From positions 1 to 64,000 of the forward strand of contig NZ_JAMJPJ010000013.1 of the NCBI RefSeq assembly GCF_023555005.1: 64,000 nt of DNA. Reading direction: 5' to 3'. Source of the stretch: Halomonas llamarensis (GTDB lineage: Bacteria; Pseudomonadota; Gammaproteobacteria; Pseudomonadales; Halomonadaceae). A model generated the notes under the pieces. That model had not been told where the DNA came from, did no database searches, and saw only the letters and a program-made list of their open reading frames with translations. Numbering within the stretch: the stretch's first letter is position 1; each line of letters opens with the position of its first letter. Below are positions 27,043 through 39,297 of this stretch, one piece after another. Made by a program: the position numbers and the translations under genes.

Positions 27043-27196
27043 CCACACCGTCTTTCTTCACAGTGGCTGTGGACAACTCTGTGAAAACTCGGCGGACGCC
27101 TTTCGCTAAGCCAGAAATAACGCCCGGCTCACCACATTGGTTATTTTTTAACCACTTCATACTTTACTCATATGCTTCTTGCAGGCGGAGATTTCT

Positions 27197-29215
27197 GTGA
27201 CACAGCCTCCCGGCCCTTCTTGCTTCCCCCCGTTGCCCGCGCTTTCCGCCCTCACGCCACCTGAGCTGCGCTGGGAAAACGGCGCACCGCACTCACAATC
27301 CTTTGATGATGTGTATTTTTCCCGTGAAGACGGGCGCGCAGAAACCGAACACGTGTTTATCCACGCCAACCATTTGCCCGAGCGTTTTGCCGCTTGGCGC
27401 GAGGCGCGCGCGTTTGTGATCGGCGAGACGGGCTTCGGTACCGGGCTCAATATGCTCTGCGCCTGGGCGTGCTTTGAGCGCCACGCCCCGGCGGCGGCAA
27501 GGTTACATTTGATCTCCACTGAAAAGTATCCACTGCCGCGCCAAGCCCTGTCGAAAGCGCTCAGCGCCTGGCCGTCGCTTGAAGATTATGCACAGCCGCT
27601 ACGGTCGCAGTGGCCGGACGCGGTGAGCGGTATCCACCGGTTGCACTTGAGCAAGCGGGTGACGCTCGATTTGCACTTTGGCGATACCGCCGAGCGGCTT
27701 GCATTGCTCGATGGTCAGGTTGATGCCTGGTTTCTGGATGGCTTTGCGCCGTCAAAAAATCCTGAGATGTGGCAACCATCACTTTTCCACGCCATGGCGG
27801 CGCGCTCGCGTCCAGGGGCGACGTTTGCCACCTTTACTTGCGCCGGAGTCGTTAAGCGCGGCCTGAAAGCCGCTGGCTTTCGCTGGCAAAAAGTGCCGGG
27901 CTTTGGGCGCAAGCGGGAAATGCTCGCCGGTCATATCGACTTGCCGCCCGCTGATACACGCCGCCATGAAACGCCTTGGTTCACGCCACCACCGCCTCAG
28001 CCTGCCAAGCACGTGGCGGTAATTGGCGCTGGCATCGCCGGGAGCAGTGTGGCTGCTGCATTGGCACGACGGGGTGTGGCAGTCACCGTGGTGGATAAAA
28101 CCGCCCCGGCCGCGGGCGGCTCGGGCAATCATCAAGGCGCGCTCTACGTTAAGCTCGCCGCTGAAACCAACGTGCAAAGCCGGGTTTACCTTAGCGGGCT
28201 CATGTACAGCCGCCGCTGGCTTGAGTGGCTCGACCCAGCACGAACGCTGTGGAGCGAGAGCGGTGTGCTGCAACTGGCATTAAGCGAAAAAGAAGCCCAG
28301 CGGCAACGCCGTTTTTTTGCTAATCATCCGCTGCCCGTCTCGCTACTCACCCTTCACCCGCGAGGCGAACTTGAACATATCGCCGGGCTTCACGTGGCGG
28401 GCGATCAGGGGCTTTTCTACCCACAGGCAGGCTGGGTGCGGCCTAAGGCACTATGTGAGCGCTTACTATCTATACAAGAGGTTCGTTATCAACAAGGCGA
28501 AGTCACACAGTTGCGCCAAGGGGATGACGGCTGGCAGCTATTGATGGCAAACGGTGACCTATTAACGGCGGACCAAGTAGTGATTGCCAGCGCGTACCTG
28601 GCGAATGGCTTTGACCAAACACGCGCCCTGCCACTGCAGGCGGTTCGCGGCCAAGTATCGTGCGTGCCCTTACCGGCAGAAGTTACGGGCCCAGCACCGG
28701 TGATTTGCGCAGGAGGCTACGTACCGCCGGCGTTGGATGGCATGCTCACCTTTGGCGCGAGCTTTGTGCCGAATAGCGAAACGACCGGCGTTTCCCCTGA
28801 AGAGCACCAGCGTAACCTTGATGAGCTGCGCCAGAGCGTGCCAACGCTTGCCGATGCCCTGGAAAGCGCGGGGGTCACCCCAGAGCAATTGGCTGGCCGT
28901 GCGGCAGTGCGCGCAGCAAGCCCGGATAAATCGCCCTATGCAGGCCCAGTGCCGGATGCTAACGCCTGGCAAGCAGATTACGCTGTGTTGGGCAAAGACG
29001 CCACGCGCGTGCCGACGCAAACCGGTCAGCACCATCCGGGGCTTTGGATCAGCACGGCCCACGGCTCGCGAGGCTTAGCCAGCGCGCCGCTGTGCGCGGA
29101 AGTGATTGCCTCACGCATGTGCGACGAGCCGCTGCCACTAGAGGCGCCGCTAGCTGATCACCTTCACCCTGGACGGCGGATTATCAGCGCGCTGATTCGC
29201 CGCCAAGTATTGTAG
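27197..29215 (+). CDS. mnmC: tRNA 5-methylaminomethyl-2-thiouridine biosynthesis bifunctional protein
   Basis: A 672-residue protein from GTG 27197, which has GGAG at 6 nt (E. coli MnmC 668). The N-terminal methyltransferase domain (ELRWENGAPHSQSFDDVYFS, the SAM loop GETGFGTGLNML, and DAWFLDGFAPSKNPEMW) is followed from about residue 262 by the FAD-dependent oxidase domain (VAVIGAGIAGSSVAAALARRG and a later AVRAASPDKSPYAGPVPD). It converts cmnm5s2U34 to nm5s2U and then mnm5s2U in tRNA wobble positions. It is a single gene between yciI and the convergent yheU. Confidence 0.96.
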   Translation: MTQPPGPSCFPPLPALSALTPPELRWENGAPHSQSFDDVYFSREDGRAETEHVFIHANHLPERFAAWREARAFVIGETGFGTGLNMLCAWACFERHAPAAARLHLISTEKYPLPRQALSKALSAWPSLEDYAQPLRSQWPDAVSGIHRLHLSKRVTLDLHFGDTAERLALLDGQVDAWFLDGFAPSKNPEMWQPSLFHAMAARSRPGATFATFTCAGVVKRGLKAAGFRWQKVPGFGRKREMLAGHIDLPPADTRRHETPWFTPPPPQPAKHVAVIGAGIAGSSVAAALARRGVAVTVVDKTAPAAGGSGNHQGALYVKLAAETNVQSRVYLSGLMYSRRWLEWLDPARTLWSESGVLQLALSEKEAQRQRRFFANHPLPVSLLTLHPRGELEHIAGLHVAGDQGLFYPQAGWVRPKALCERLLSIQEVRYQQGEVTQLRQGDDGWQLLMANGDLLTADQVVIASAYLANGFDQTRALPLQAVRGQVSCVPLPAEVTGPAPVICAGGYVPPALDGMLTFGASFVPNSETTGVSPEEHQRNLDELRQSVPTLADALESAGVTPEQLAGRAAVRAASPDKSPYAGPVPDANAWQADYAVLGKDATRVPTQTGQHHPGLWISTAHGSRGLASAPLCAEVIASRMCDEPLPLEAPLADHLHPGRRIISALIRRQVL

Positions 29216-29236
29216 CCTGCGCCTCCTCTCTAGCTG

Positions 29237-31609
<2,373 letters not shown>

Positions 31610-31611
31610 AC

Positions 31612-31651
31612 AAAAACACCCGCTGCCTGGCTTGGCAGCGGGTGTTTTTTT
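31612..31651. terminator. Bidirectional-type terminator between zipA and ligA
   Basis: AACACCCGCTGCC / GGCAGCGGGTGTT stem, 6-nt loop, flanked by A5 on the left and T7 on the right. It ends zipA transcripts on the minus strand; ligA is downstream of it. Confidence 0.9.
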
Positions 31652-31688
31652 CATTTGCAACGTATGCGACGCGTAAAGGGAAACCGGA

Positions 31689-33293
31689 TCAGTGCGCCTG
31701 CATCTGCTGATGCAAGCGATGGCGACGCTCAAACTCATGTACACGCTGACGGGCAAACTCAATGGTTTGTGCCGTCATCACACTATGGTTCTCGTCTTTA
31801 AGCTCACCGCCTAAGTGGCGTACCACGACCATCGCCGTCTCGACCATGGCTTCAAAGGCAGCGCTACTATCCTCAGCGCCGGGTAACGGCATCAGGAATG
31901 TCACGCCAGGCGTGACAAACTCGTCCATCTCTTCGATTGGAAAAGAGCCCGGCTTCACTACGTTCACCATGGAGAACTGCAATTCACTGTCAGAACTCTC
32001 CGTTTCAAAGCGGTGAAACACTCCCATGCCTCGGCTATAGCGAAGGCCGCACATCATTAAAAGCTCCAGCAGTGTGCCGCCATCAAAGCCTTCCTTGTCT
32101 CGCGACATCACGCTGATCACGATCACTTCTTCTGCGTTAGTCAGCGTGTTGCGGGCGTGCCCACCGCACACATCATGGCGTAGCGCTTTTTCCAATGTAG
32201 GGTGCGGGCGCACAACGTTATCGTAGCTGCCGTCATCATATTCAGCGTCTGCGTACGTATTGTCAGGTTGATCGTCTATCGCTCGCGCCCTTACTGGCGG
32301 TTCATCAGCTGGGGCCACTGCCTCAGCGGTTTTAGCAGCAGCGGCTTCTTGTTGAGCGTTTTTCTGCTCAGCGGCTAGGCGCGCTTGTTCAGCCTCAGCG
32401 GCCGCTTGGGCTTCTAGGCGCAACGTTTCTTCTCGCGCTTTGCGTTCGGCTTTTTCCTTGGCCTGCGCCTTGGCTCGCTCGGCTTTTGCTTCTTTCTTTT
32501 GCTGTTTCGCTTTACGCCGTTCGGCCATCCGCTCTTTTAGGGAATGCTTGATACCGTCAAAATCAACCAGTCGGTAGCTGTCATTCTCGTACTGCTCGTC
32601 GTCATCGGATTCTTCACGCTCACCGGCAATGTCTCGGCGCAGCTGACGCCGTTTGGCTTTGTTATGCTGGGCGTGATGGGCTTTAACATCGTCCTCGTCG
32701 GCACGGATACCGCTTAACGTGGGCTGAGTATCGTCGATGTGTATCGTGGAAGTCTGCCATTCGTTGGCTTTATGGTTAGCTATATCAGCATGATCGGACA
32801 CATGAACCTTTTTGGCTTTTTGAGCACTTGCCTTTTCATGGTCAGTGTCAGTTGGCTCAGCAGTCGCCGTGGGGGGTACCGAGAAGGTAGGTTCTGTCTG
32901 ACGTGGTGATTCAGCCGCTGACGTTTGGCCTGCCGCCGCTTTGAGATCGCTCGGAACGTCTTCTTTCGTCTCTTTCGCCCGCCGGAACTCTGAAAGCACC
33001 CGAGAAGGTCCGGGATGCGCTTGGCGCTCCAGTTTAGGCTTACCGCTCAAGCCACTATAATCCGCCGGTTTTAACACTCGCGCACCGCCGTTAGGTAGCT
33101 CCCAGCTCAGCTCTGCCTGGCGCTGCGCCTCTTCAGGATCTTTATCAGGGTTTTTGGTATCGCCAATGTCGGCACCGGCCGCTTGGTCTAACTGAGGTAT
33201 TCGGCGTTGGCGCTGCAGCCGACGGACTCCATCAATGACGATCAGCGAAACCAACGCCAGCCCTAACACTATTAGCCATTCTCTTAGTTCCAT
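31689..33293 (-). CDS. zipA: Cell division protein ZipA
   Basis: A 534-residue inner-membrane protein: an N-terminal anchor (WLIVLGLALVSLIVIDGV, about 6-23), a basic juxtamembrane stretch, a long acidic/Ala-Lys-Glu-rich linker with coiled-coil-like RRKAKQQKKEAKAERAKAQ (about 250-310), and a C-terminal FtsZ-binding domain (about 385-530, VIVISVMSRDKEGFDGGTLL and VTFLMPLPGAEDSS). It tethers FtsZ to the membrane at the division site. It is considerably longer than E. coli ZipA (328), mainly in the linker. Situated between smc and ligA. Confidence 0.95.
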   Translation of the reverse strand: MELREWLIVLGLALVSLIVIDGVRRLQRQRRIPQLDQAAGADIGDTKNPDKDPEEAQRQAELSWELPNGGARVLKPADYSGLSGKPKLERQAHPGPSRVLSEFRRAKETKEDVPSDLKAAAGQTSAAESPRQTEPTFSVPPTATAEPTDTDHEKASAQKAKKVHVSDHADIANHKANEWQTSTIHIDDTQPTLSGIRADEDDVKAHHAQHNKAKRRQLRRDIAGEREESDDDEQYENDSYRLVDFDGIKHSLKERMAERRKAKQQKKEAKAERAKAQAKEKAERKAREETLRLEAQAAAEAEQARLAAEQKNAQQEAAAAKTAEAVAPADEPPVRARAIDDQPDNTYADAEYDDGSYDNVVRPHPTLEKALRHDVCGGHARNTLTNAEEVIVISVMSRDKEGFDGGTLLELLMMCGLRYSRGMGVFHRFETESSDSELQFSMVNVVKPGSFPIEEMDEFVTPGVTFLMPLPGAEDSSAAFEAMVETAMVVVRHLGGELKDENHSVMTAQTIEFARQRVHEFERRHRLHQQMQAH

Positions 33294-33462
33294 GTCGTAC
33301 GTTCCATGGGTCGTTTTGCCGGTTAAAGACTCTCGTATTGAAACATCACGATCTGAACACTTCTAAAACATCAAACTCTGAGCACAACAGTTGAATATAT
33401 AAACGTTAACGCTGCTGTCCAGTTTGCCCAATCTATTACACTAAGCATAGCGTTAGTACGAC

Positions 33463-33488
33463 AAAATAGGCCATTTTTTGCCTATTTT
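33463..33488 (-). terminator. Possible terminator behind smc
   Basis: AAAATAGGC / GCCTATTTT hairpin with an 8-nt loop; short T-run on the minus strand. It lies 67 bp past the smc stop, before zipA. Confidence 0.5.
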
Positions 33489-33554
33489 CACGTTTACGCG
33501 CCGCTTCAACCTCTTTTTACTATTTAGTAACGCACTTTCAGGCTAGCCGCTTTA

Positions 33555-36500
33555 TTATGCATCAGCAAGCACAGCGGCTTCATCGACCCCTACCGCCACC
33601 AAGCGAGACACCCCTGGCTCTTGCATGGTCACGCCCATTAGGCGCTCTGCCGCCTCCATCGCAATCTTATTATGGGTAATATAGATAAACTGCACGTTTT
33701 CCGACATCTCTTTAACCAATTTAGCGTAGCGCCCCACATTAGCATCATCCAGCGGCGCATCCACTTCATCCAACATACAAAACGGCGCAGGGTTAAGCTG
33801 AAAAATCGCAAACACAAGCGAAAGCGCGGTTAAGGCTTTTTCGCCACCGGAAAGAAGGTGGATGGTGCTGTTCTTTTTACCCGGCGGGCGCGCCATGATG
33901 GCCACCCCCGTTTCCAGCAAATCCTCACCGGTTAACGTCAACCACGCGGTGCCGCCACCAAATACCCGCGGAAAAAGGGCTTGGAGCCCACTATCGACCT
34001 GCTCGAACGTCTCTTTGAAGCGCACACGTGTTTCTTGGTCAATGCGTCGAATCGCTCTTTCTAAGGTCTCCAGTGCTTCAGTTAATTCGGCGTGCTGCGC
34101 CTCTAAATAGTTACGCCGCTCGGCTTGTTGGTCGTACTCTTCAATGGCCGCGAGGTTAATCGCGCCCAGACGGCGAATTTTGTCACTGGTCGCGTCTAAC
34201 GTGCCCTGCCAGCTCGCTTCATCCGCGTCGTTAGGCAACTCTGTCGCCAACACCTCGGCATCGTGGCCTAGCTCGGCCAGGTGCTCATCCTGCGTGGCGG
34301 CTTTTAGTTCCAGCGCTTGAACCTCCATCCGGCGGTTTTGCAGCTGCTCACGGCTCTGCGCCAAATTACGCTCGTGAGACTGGCGTGCTAGCTCATCATG
34401 GCGCAACTGTTCAGCGATGGTTTGCGCTTGCTCGCGCGTTTCGTTGAGCCGATGCTCTTGCTGCTCACGCTGGAAAAGAAGTTCTTCTAACGCTTCAGAG
34501 GCAAGTTCATCAGGCTCGATAAGCCCTTCACGTGTTTCTTCTAGCTCACTAATACGCTGCGATAAACGTTCTTCGCTTTCAGCACTACGCACTTTTTGTG
34601 CGTCAAGGCTCGCTTGCTCGACGGTTAAGCGCTCGCGCTCTAACGCTAAACGCTGCTGGTCGGCTTTAAGCGGTGCGTATTCATGATTAAGCCGTTCGCG
34701 TTGCTCACGCTGCTGTTCACGCGCTGCACTGGCTTGATCACGATGCAATGCCGCCGCTTCAAGATGCTCCATCGCGTCGTTCCAACGAGCGCGCTGCTCT
34801 TCCAGCTTAAGATCAAGCTCGGCACCGTCTTGTTGCACCTTTTTAAGCTCATCATCCAACTCCTTGGCACGGCTTTCGAGATGCTCTACCTGCTGAGCAA
34901 GGCTGCGTTCTTTAAGCGCTAACTGCTGTCGCGTTTCAATACTCTCCCGCTCTTGCTGCGCATGGACATCGCGCGCTTCTTCCAGTGACTCCAGCGCGAC
35001 AAGCGCCTCGTCACAGCGGGCTTGCGCCAGTGCTAACGCTTCCTGCTGCGCTTGGCATTGCGTTTGGCAATCACCAAAACGGCGACGCGTCACCAGTAGC
35101 GCATCAATGGCCTCTCCCTCTGCTTGCTGACGCAGCCAGTCTGCGGACTGCCAAACGCCATCACGGCTAATGACGCTGTCACCTACCGGCAGCGATGCCA
35201 AGCGCGATTTAATATCATCGGCATGTTCAACGCAGTGGATGGTGCCTAACCAAGCATTGAGTGCGCCCGCGCCTTGTACCAAGGCGGCAACGGTATGGTC
35301 AGGGGCTGAAATACCCGGTGTATCTGCCAGCAAGCACCAATCCGTTGCGAGCGCCTGGGGTAACGCGGCGAGTTTTTCTGGCGCTACCACACGGGCATTC
35401 ATCCACGGGGCAAGAAGCCAAGACGCTACGCTTTCCCAGCCGGGTGCCACCTGAAGAACTTCACCCAGCCGCGGGGCATTTGCCAGGCCGTGGGCATCGA
35501 GCGTCGTCAGTAACGCCGGGTCGTGGTCGGTTAGCTGTGCGTCAATCAACGCGGCCAGCGAGGCCTGCTCGCCTTCTAAGCGGCTGAGCGTTGTTCGCGC
35601 TTCATCACGCTGGGCGTTAGCCTCTTGCTGCTCGCGCTTCGCCTCAGCAAGGCGCGGCTGCCACGTCTCGCGTTCAAGATTAAGCTGCTGCGTTTGCGCA
35701 TCGGCCGCGCTGTGTTGCTCTTGCGCTTTAGCATGCTCGGCGCGCAGTGCATTAAGATCCGCAATATCGCTACGCTGTTGACGGCGGCGCTGCTGCTCGG
35801 TGTGTAAGCGCTTTAATTGCTGCTCAATATCATGCAGCTGATCTTGACTACGCTCAGCGCTTCGGCTTGCTTGGCGCCATTGTTCGTCAGCATCAGACCA
35901 AGCGGCTTCAGCACTTTCCAGCGCGGGCGACGCCTCAGACATTGCGTGCTCAAGGGTTTCCAGCTGCTCCTCTAGCGCCTCGGCTTCCGGCAGCAGTGCG
36001 TCTAATCGCTCTTCAATGGTAAGCAAGCGCTCACTATCTGATTCCCCTAATTCACGCTGCTCATTGAGCTCGCGTCGAGCATTATCGATATCGCTGGCAA
36101 GCTGAGCTAGGCGGCTACGGCGGTGGGATTGGTCCTGTTCTAAGCGGGCGATACGCGTGGTGGTATCGTAAAACTGCTGCTGGTGTCGCTCTAATACGTC
36201 GGCAAGTTCATCGTGCTGCTCGCGCGCCTGCTCCAGACGCGTTTCGCATTCGCGCACACCAAAGACGTCTTTTTCGACACTGATTTCAAGCTCTCGCACG
36301 CGGTTTTCTTGCTGCTGCTGTTCGGCCCGCAGCGCGCGGGCGCGCAGCAGCGCAAGCTCGCCTTTGAGGCGGTGCTCTTGCTGCTTCAGGGTTTGATAGC
36401 GCTTTGCCGCTTCGGCTTGACGCTTTAAGCGCTCTAGCTGCTTATCCAGCTCTTCGCGAATGTCGTCGAGGCGATCAAGGTTTTCTTGGGTGCGGCGCAT

Positions 36501-37049
36501 GCGGTTTTCGGTTTCGCGACGCCGCTCTTTGTATTTAGAAATGCCAGCGGCTTCTTCCAGGGTGGCACGCAGATCATCCGGGCGTGCTTCGATTAACCGC
36601 GAGATCATGCCTTGGCCAATAATGGCGTAGGAACGCGGCCCGAGGCCCGTCCCCATAAAGAGATCCGCGATATCTCGTCGACGGCATTTCTGACCATTAA
36701 AGAAGTAGTGAGATTGGCCGTCGCGGGTAACCTGTCGTTTCACCGCAATTTCAGCGTATTGGGCGTAGGGACCACCCATCATACCGTCACGGTTATCGAA
36801 TTTCAGCTCGATAGCGGCTTGCCCCACCGGCTTGCGCACAGTAGAGCCATTAAAAATCACGTCCGCCATCGACTCGCCACGCAACGTTTTGGCCGATGAT
36901 TCGCCCATCACCCAGCGTACCGCGTCAATAATATTCGATTTACCACAGCCATTAGGCCCAACGATGGCCGTCATATTGCCATCGAAGGGTACGGTGATGG
37001 GGTCAACGAAAGATTTGAACCCGACCAGGCGGATGGAGGTTAAACGCAT
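33555..37049 (-). CDS. smc: Chromosome partition protein Smc
   Basis: A 1164-residue SMC protein, start MRLTSIRLVGFKSFVDP at ATG 37049 (the frame runs to a TTG at 37064). The head has Walker A VGPNGCGKSNIIDAVRW and, at the C-terminus, the signature HLLSGGEKALTALSLVFAIF and Walker B FCMLDEVDAPLDDANV. Two long coiled coils (about 170-490 and 660-1000) flank a hinge (about 510-650). It organises and helps segregate the chromosome, usually with ScpA and ScpB, which are not in the window. It follows ccmI closely (19 bp). Confidence 0.97.
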   Translation of the reverse strand: MRLTSIRLVGFKSFVDPITVPFDGNMTAIVGPNGCGKSNIIDAVRWVMGESSAKTLRGESMADVIFNGSTVRKPVGQAAIELKFDNRDGMMGGPYAQYAEIAVKRQVTRDGQSHYFFNGQKCRRRDIADLFMGTGLGPRSYAIIGQGMISRLIEARPDDLRATLEEAAGISKYKERRRETENRMRRTQENLDRLDDIREELDKQLERLKRQAEAAKRYQTLKQQEHRLKGELALLRARALRAEQQQQENRVRELEISVEKDVFGVRECETRLEQAREQHDELADVLERHQQQFYDTTTRIARLEQDQSHRRSRLAQLASDIDNARRELNEQRELGESDSERLLTIEERLDALLPEAEALEEQLETLEHAMSEASPALESAEAAWSDADEQWRQASRSAERSQDQLHDIEQQLKRLHTEQQRRRQQRSDIADLNALRAEHAKAQEQHSAADAQTQQLNLERETWQPRLAEAKREQQEANAQRDEARTTLSRLEGEQASLAALIDAQLTDHDPALLTTLDAHGLANAPRLGEVLQVAPGWESVASWLLAPWMNARVVAPEKLAALPQALATDWCLLADTPGISAPDHTVAALVQGAGALNAWLGTIHCVEHADDIKSRLASLPVGDSVISRDGVWQSADWLRQQAEGEAIDALLVTRRRFGDCQTQCQAQQEALALAQARCDEALVALESLEEARDVHAQQERESIETRQQLALKERSLAQQVEHLESRAKELDDELKKVQQDGAELDLKLEEQRARWNDAMEHLEAAALHRDQASAAREQQREQRERLNHEYAPLKADQQRLALERERLTVEQASLDAQKVRSAESEERLSQRISELEETREGLIEPDELASEALEELLFQREQQEHRLNETREQAQTIAEQLRHDELARQSHERNLAQSREQLQNRRMEVQALELKAATQDEHLAELGHDAEVLATELPNDADEASWQGTLDATSDKIRRLGAINLAAIEEYDQQAERRNYLEAQHAELTEALETLERAIRRIDQETRVRFKETFEQVDSGLQALFPRVFGGGTAWLTLTGEDLLETGVAIMARPPGKKNSTIHLLSGGEKALTALSLVFAIFQLNPAPFCMLDEVDAPLDDANVGRYAKLVKEMSENVQFIYITHNKIAMEAAERLMGVTMQEPGVSRLVAVGVDEAAVLADA

Positions 37050-37067
37050 AGTAAGGGCCGCCAACGA

Positions 37068-38315
37068 TCACTCAAAGACACGATCCACAACGACCTCTAC
37101 GGCTTCATCTTCTTCAACCGGGCCAACCGTGACGCCGTCTAAATCACCGAAGAGATCCCCTGGTTGCGGCGTGGCTTGCCCTGAACGTGAAACGCGCACC
37201 ATCAAACGTGCTTGCTGCACTAGCGATAGCGAGGCTTCTGGTGACATGGCGTTGGTTTCATCTAATACAACCGTCATGGGCAACGCCGAGACCTGTGCCC
37301 TGACCACGGCAAGCGGTGGTAGCTCGCCTTCCATATCGCGCGCCGTAATAAAGACGGTGGCATCGTTAGGGACAGTATCAGCCAGCGATTCATCTAGCGA
37401 AACCTTGACGCGAACCCCCGGGCCTTGAGCCTGCCCGATATCCGCTTGCTCAGGCTCCACGCCCATACGGCGCTGGGCCACGCGGATACCTTCCCGCAAC
37501 GACGAGGCCGTGTCTTCGTCGTCAATATTGGCCAGCGCGCGGCGCCAGCGATCAATCGCGGTTTCGTACTCGCTGCGGTCAAACGCGTGCACCCCTAAAA
37601 GCCCTAGCACGGTGGGCTGACGCGGATCCTGCTCAAGTGTCTCATCTACCAGCGCCTGCACTTCCGACGTGAGTTCACGCCCTTCCATAAAAAAACGTAG
37701 CTGAGCGAGCTGGGCTAGCAACGGCGCCAGGCGGCCTTCGATATCGATCAGCCGCTCAAGCGCATTAACGGCTTTTTCAACTTGGCCCGTTTCACGATAG
37801 AGCGGAAAGAGCTCAGACCACACGTTAGGGTTATCGGGCTGTCGCTCAGCTTGCGCTTCCATCCGCTCGATATACATCGCAAGCGACGCCTCCGGATCAG
37901 CCTGCACCTCGCGACGGGTTTCCAGCAGCATCAAGTCACCTTCAGCGCCCTGAAACTGGTACCAGACAACACTGACCGCTACCACGCTCAGCATAACCAA
38001 CGGCACGACAAAACGCCCTGATGTGTACGTTTTCAGTGGGCGTCGTTTGAGGTTTTGGGTGTCTTCTAGCAGGCTGCGCTCTAGCTCAAGGCGGTCTTCT
38101 TCAAAACGCGAATCATCAATATCACCGCGCGCGCGCACTGCTTCCAGCGAGGCGAGGCGGCGCTTAAAGATGGCGACATTTTGCTCTGCGGAGGTATCGT
38201 TGGCTTCGAATGCTTGCTGCGTATCGTGCAGCTTTCGCGCTTGTCGAAGCGGCAATACCAAAAGCCAGAGTGCCGGCAACAATAAAACGGCAAACGCAAT
38301 CCACAGCAGCGTCAT
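37068..38315 (-). CDS. ccmI: Cytochrome c biogenesis protein CcmI (apocytochrome chaperone)
   Basis: A 415-residue protein with two N-terminal membrane helices (LLWIAFAVLLLPALWLLVLPL; FVVPLVMLSVVAVSVVWYQF about 97-116) separated by a cytoplasmic loop with an acidic coiled coil. A periplasmic TPR region follows (ERQPDNPNVWSELFPLYRETGQVEKAVNALERL) and a C-terminal beta domain like CycH. It holds apocytochrome c for haem attachment with CcmH. It overlaps ccmH by 4 bp and is the last ccm gene. Confidence 0.95.
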   Translation of the reverse strand: MTLLWIAFAVLLLPALWLLVLPLRQARKLHDTQQAFEANDTSAEQNVAIFKRRLASLEAVRARGDIDDSRFEEDRLELERSLLEDTQNLKRRPLKTYTSGRFVVPLVMLSVVAVSVVWYQFQGAEGDLMLLETRREVQADPEASLAMYIERMEAQAERQPDNPNVWSELFPLYRETGQVEKAVNALERLIDIEGRLAPLLAQLAQLRFFMEGRELTSEVQALVDETLEQDPRQPTVLGLLGVHAFDRSEYETAIDRWRRALANIDDEDTASSLREGIRVAQRRMGVEPEQADIGQAQGPGVRVKVSLDESLADTVPNDATVFITARDMEGELPPLAVVRAQVSALPMTVVLDETNAMSPEASLSLVQQARLMVRVSRSGQATPQPGDLFGDLDGVTVGPVEEDEAVEVVVDRVFE

Positions 38316-38779
38316 GAAGACCTCTCGCGGTTAATGAGTTCATCCAGGCGGGCTCGCTCTTCGGCACTCAGCGAAGTCGCCGATGCATTGCGCCGTGCAC
38401 GCACCATCCATACCACTAGTAAAACGCCCAACAGCACCAACACAACCGGTAGACCCCATAGCAGGTACGTGCGGTTTTCTAAGCGCGGGTTATAGAGAAT
38501 GTACTGTCCAAAGCGCTGCACCATATGGTTGATAATTTCGGTATCGGATTGACCATCCTGAAGCAATTGATAGACACGCTCGCGCATATCACCCGAAATT
38601 GGGGCATCAGAATCGTTGATGGCCTGGTTCTCACACAGCGGACAGCGCATCGACGCCGTAAGATCTTGGTAACGCTCCTTTGTCACAGGGTCCTCAAACT
38701 CACGGATTTCCTCTGCGCCTAACGCGCTGCTGGCGAGAACCCATAGTAGCGTAGCGATAAGCCAACGATTCAGCGCCAT
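38312..38779 (-). CDS. ccmH: Cytochrome c biogenesis protein CcmH
   Basis: A 155-residue protein with a signal peptide (ATLLWVLASSALGAEE), a periplasmic three-helix domain carrying the redox motif MRCPLCENQAI, and a C-terminal membrane helix (LLWGLPVVLVLLGVLLVVWMV). It reduces the CXXCH disulphide of apocytochrome c. It overlaps both neighbours (ccmG by 10 bp, ccmI by 4 bp). Confidence 0.96.
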   Translation of the reverse strand: MALNRWLIATLLWVLASSALGAEEIREFEDPVTKERYQDLTASMRCPLCENQAINDSDAPISGDMRERVYQLLQDGQSDTEIINHMVQRFGQYILYNPRLENRTYLLWGLPVVLVLLGVLLVVWMVRARRNASATSLSAEERARLDELINRERSS

Positions 38780-39297
38780 TTTTCCACCTCCGGCATAATG
38801 GTATCGCGCACGTCAGTGGGGGCAATATACCCTGTATGGTGATAACGAATGATGCCGTCCGCGTCGACCAAAAACGTCTCCGGTGCGCCATAAACCCCAA
38901 GGTCAAAACCGATATCGCCCTCCGGGTCGAAAATATTCAACTCAAAAGGATTGCCGAATTCACTTAAGAATTCTCGCCCCTTCTCACGGGTATCTCGGTA
39001 GTTAACACCCACCATACGAACATCGCGATCAGCAAGATCGAGTAGCTGCGGCATTTCCTGTTTGCAGGCCGGGCACCACTCGCCCCACACATTGACGAGC
39101 GTCACTTCACCGGTTAGCACGCTCTGATCAACGCGACGATTTGGGTCTTCTAGCGTGCTTGCCTCAAACGCGGGAAAGTCGCGCGCCACTAACGCTGAAT
39201 CGCGATACGAGGGGTCTTCCGAAAGGCGCAGATAAAGAAACACGGCGAGCAACAAAAAACCCACCAATGGCAAAAAAAGCAGTAACCGACGTTTCAT
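38770..39297 (-). CDS. ccmG: Thiol:disulphide interchange protein CcmG (DsbE)
   Basis: A 175-residue membrane-anchored thioredoxin-like protein: an N-terminal anchor (LLLFLPLVGFLLLAVFLYL), the active site VNVWGEWCPACKQEMP, and cis-Pro segment GVYGAPETFLVD. It passes electrons from DsbD to CcmH and apocytochrome c. It overlaps ccmF (4 bp) and ccmH. Confidence 0.96.
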   Translation of the reverse strand: MKRRLLLFLPLVGFLLLAVFLYLRLSEDPSYRDSALVARDFPAFEASTLEDPNRRVDQSVLTGEVTLVNVWGEWCPACKQEMPQLLDLADRDVRMVGVNYRDTREKGREFLSEFGNPFELNIFDPEGDIGFDLGVYGAPETFLVDADGIIRYHHTGYIAPTDVRDTIMPEVEKWR

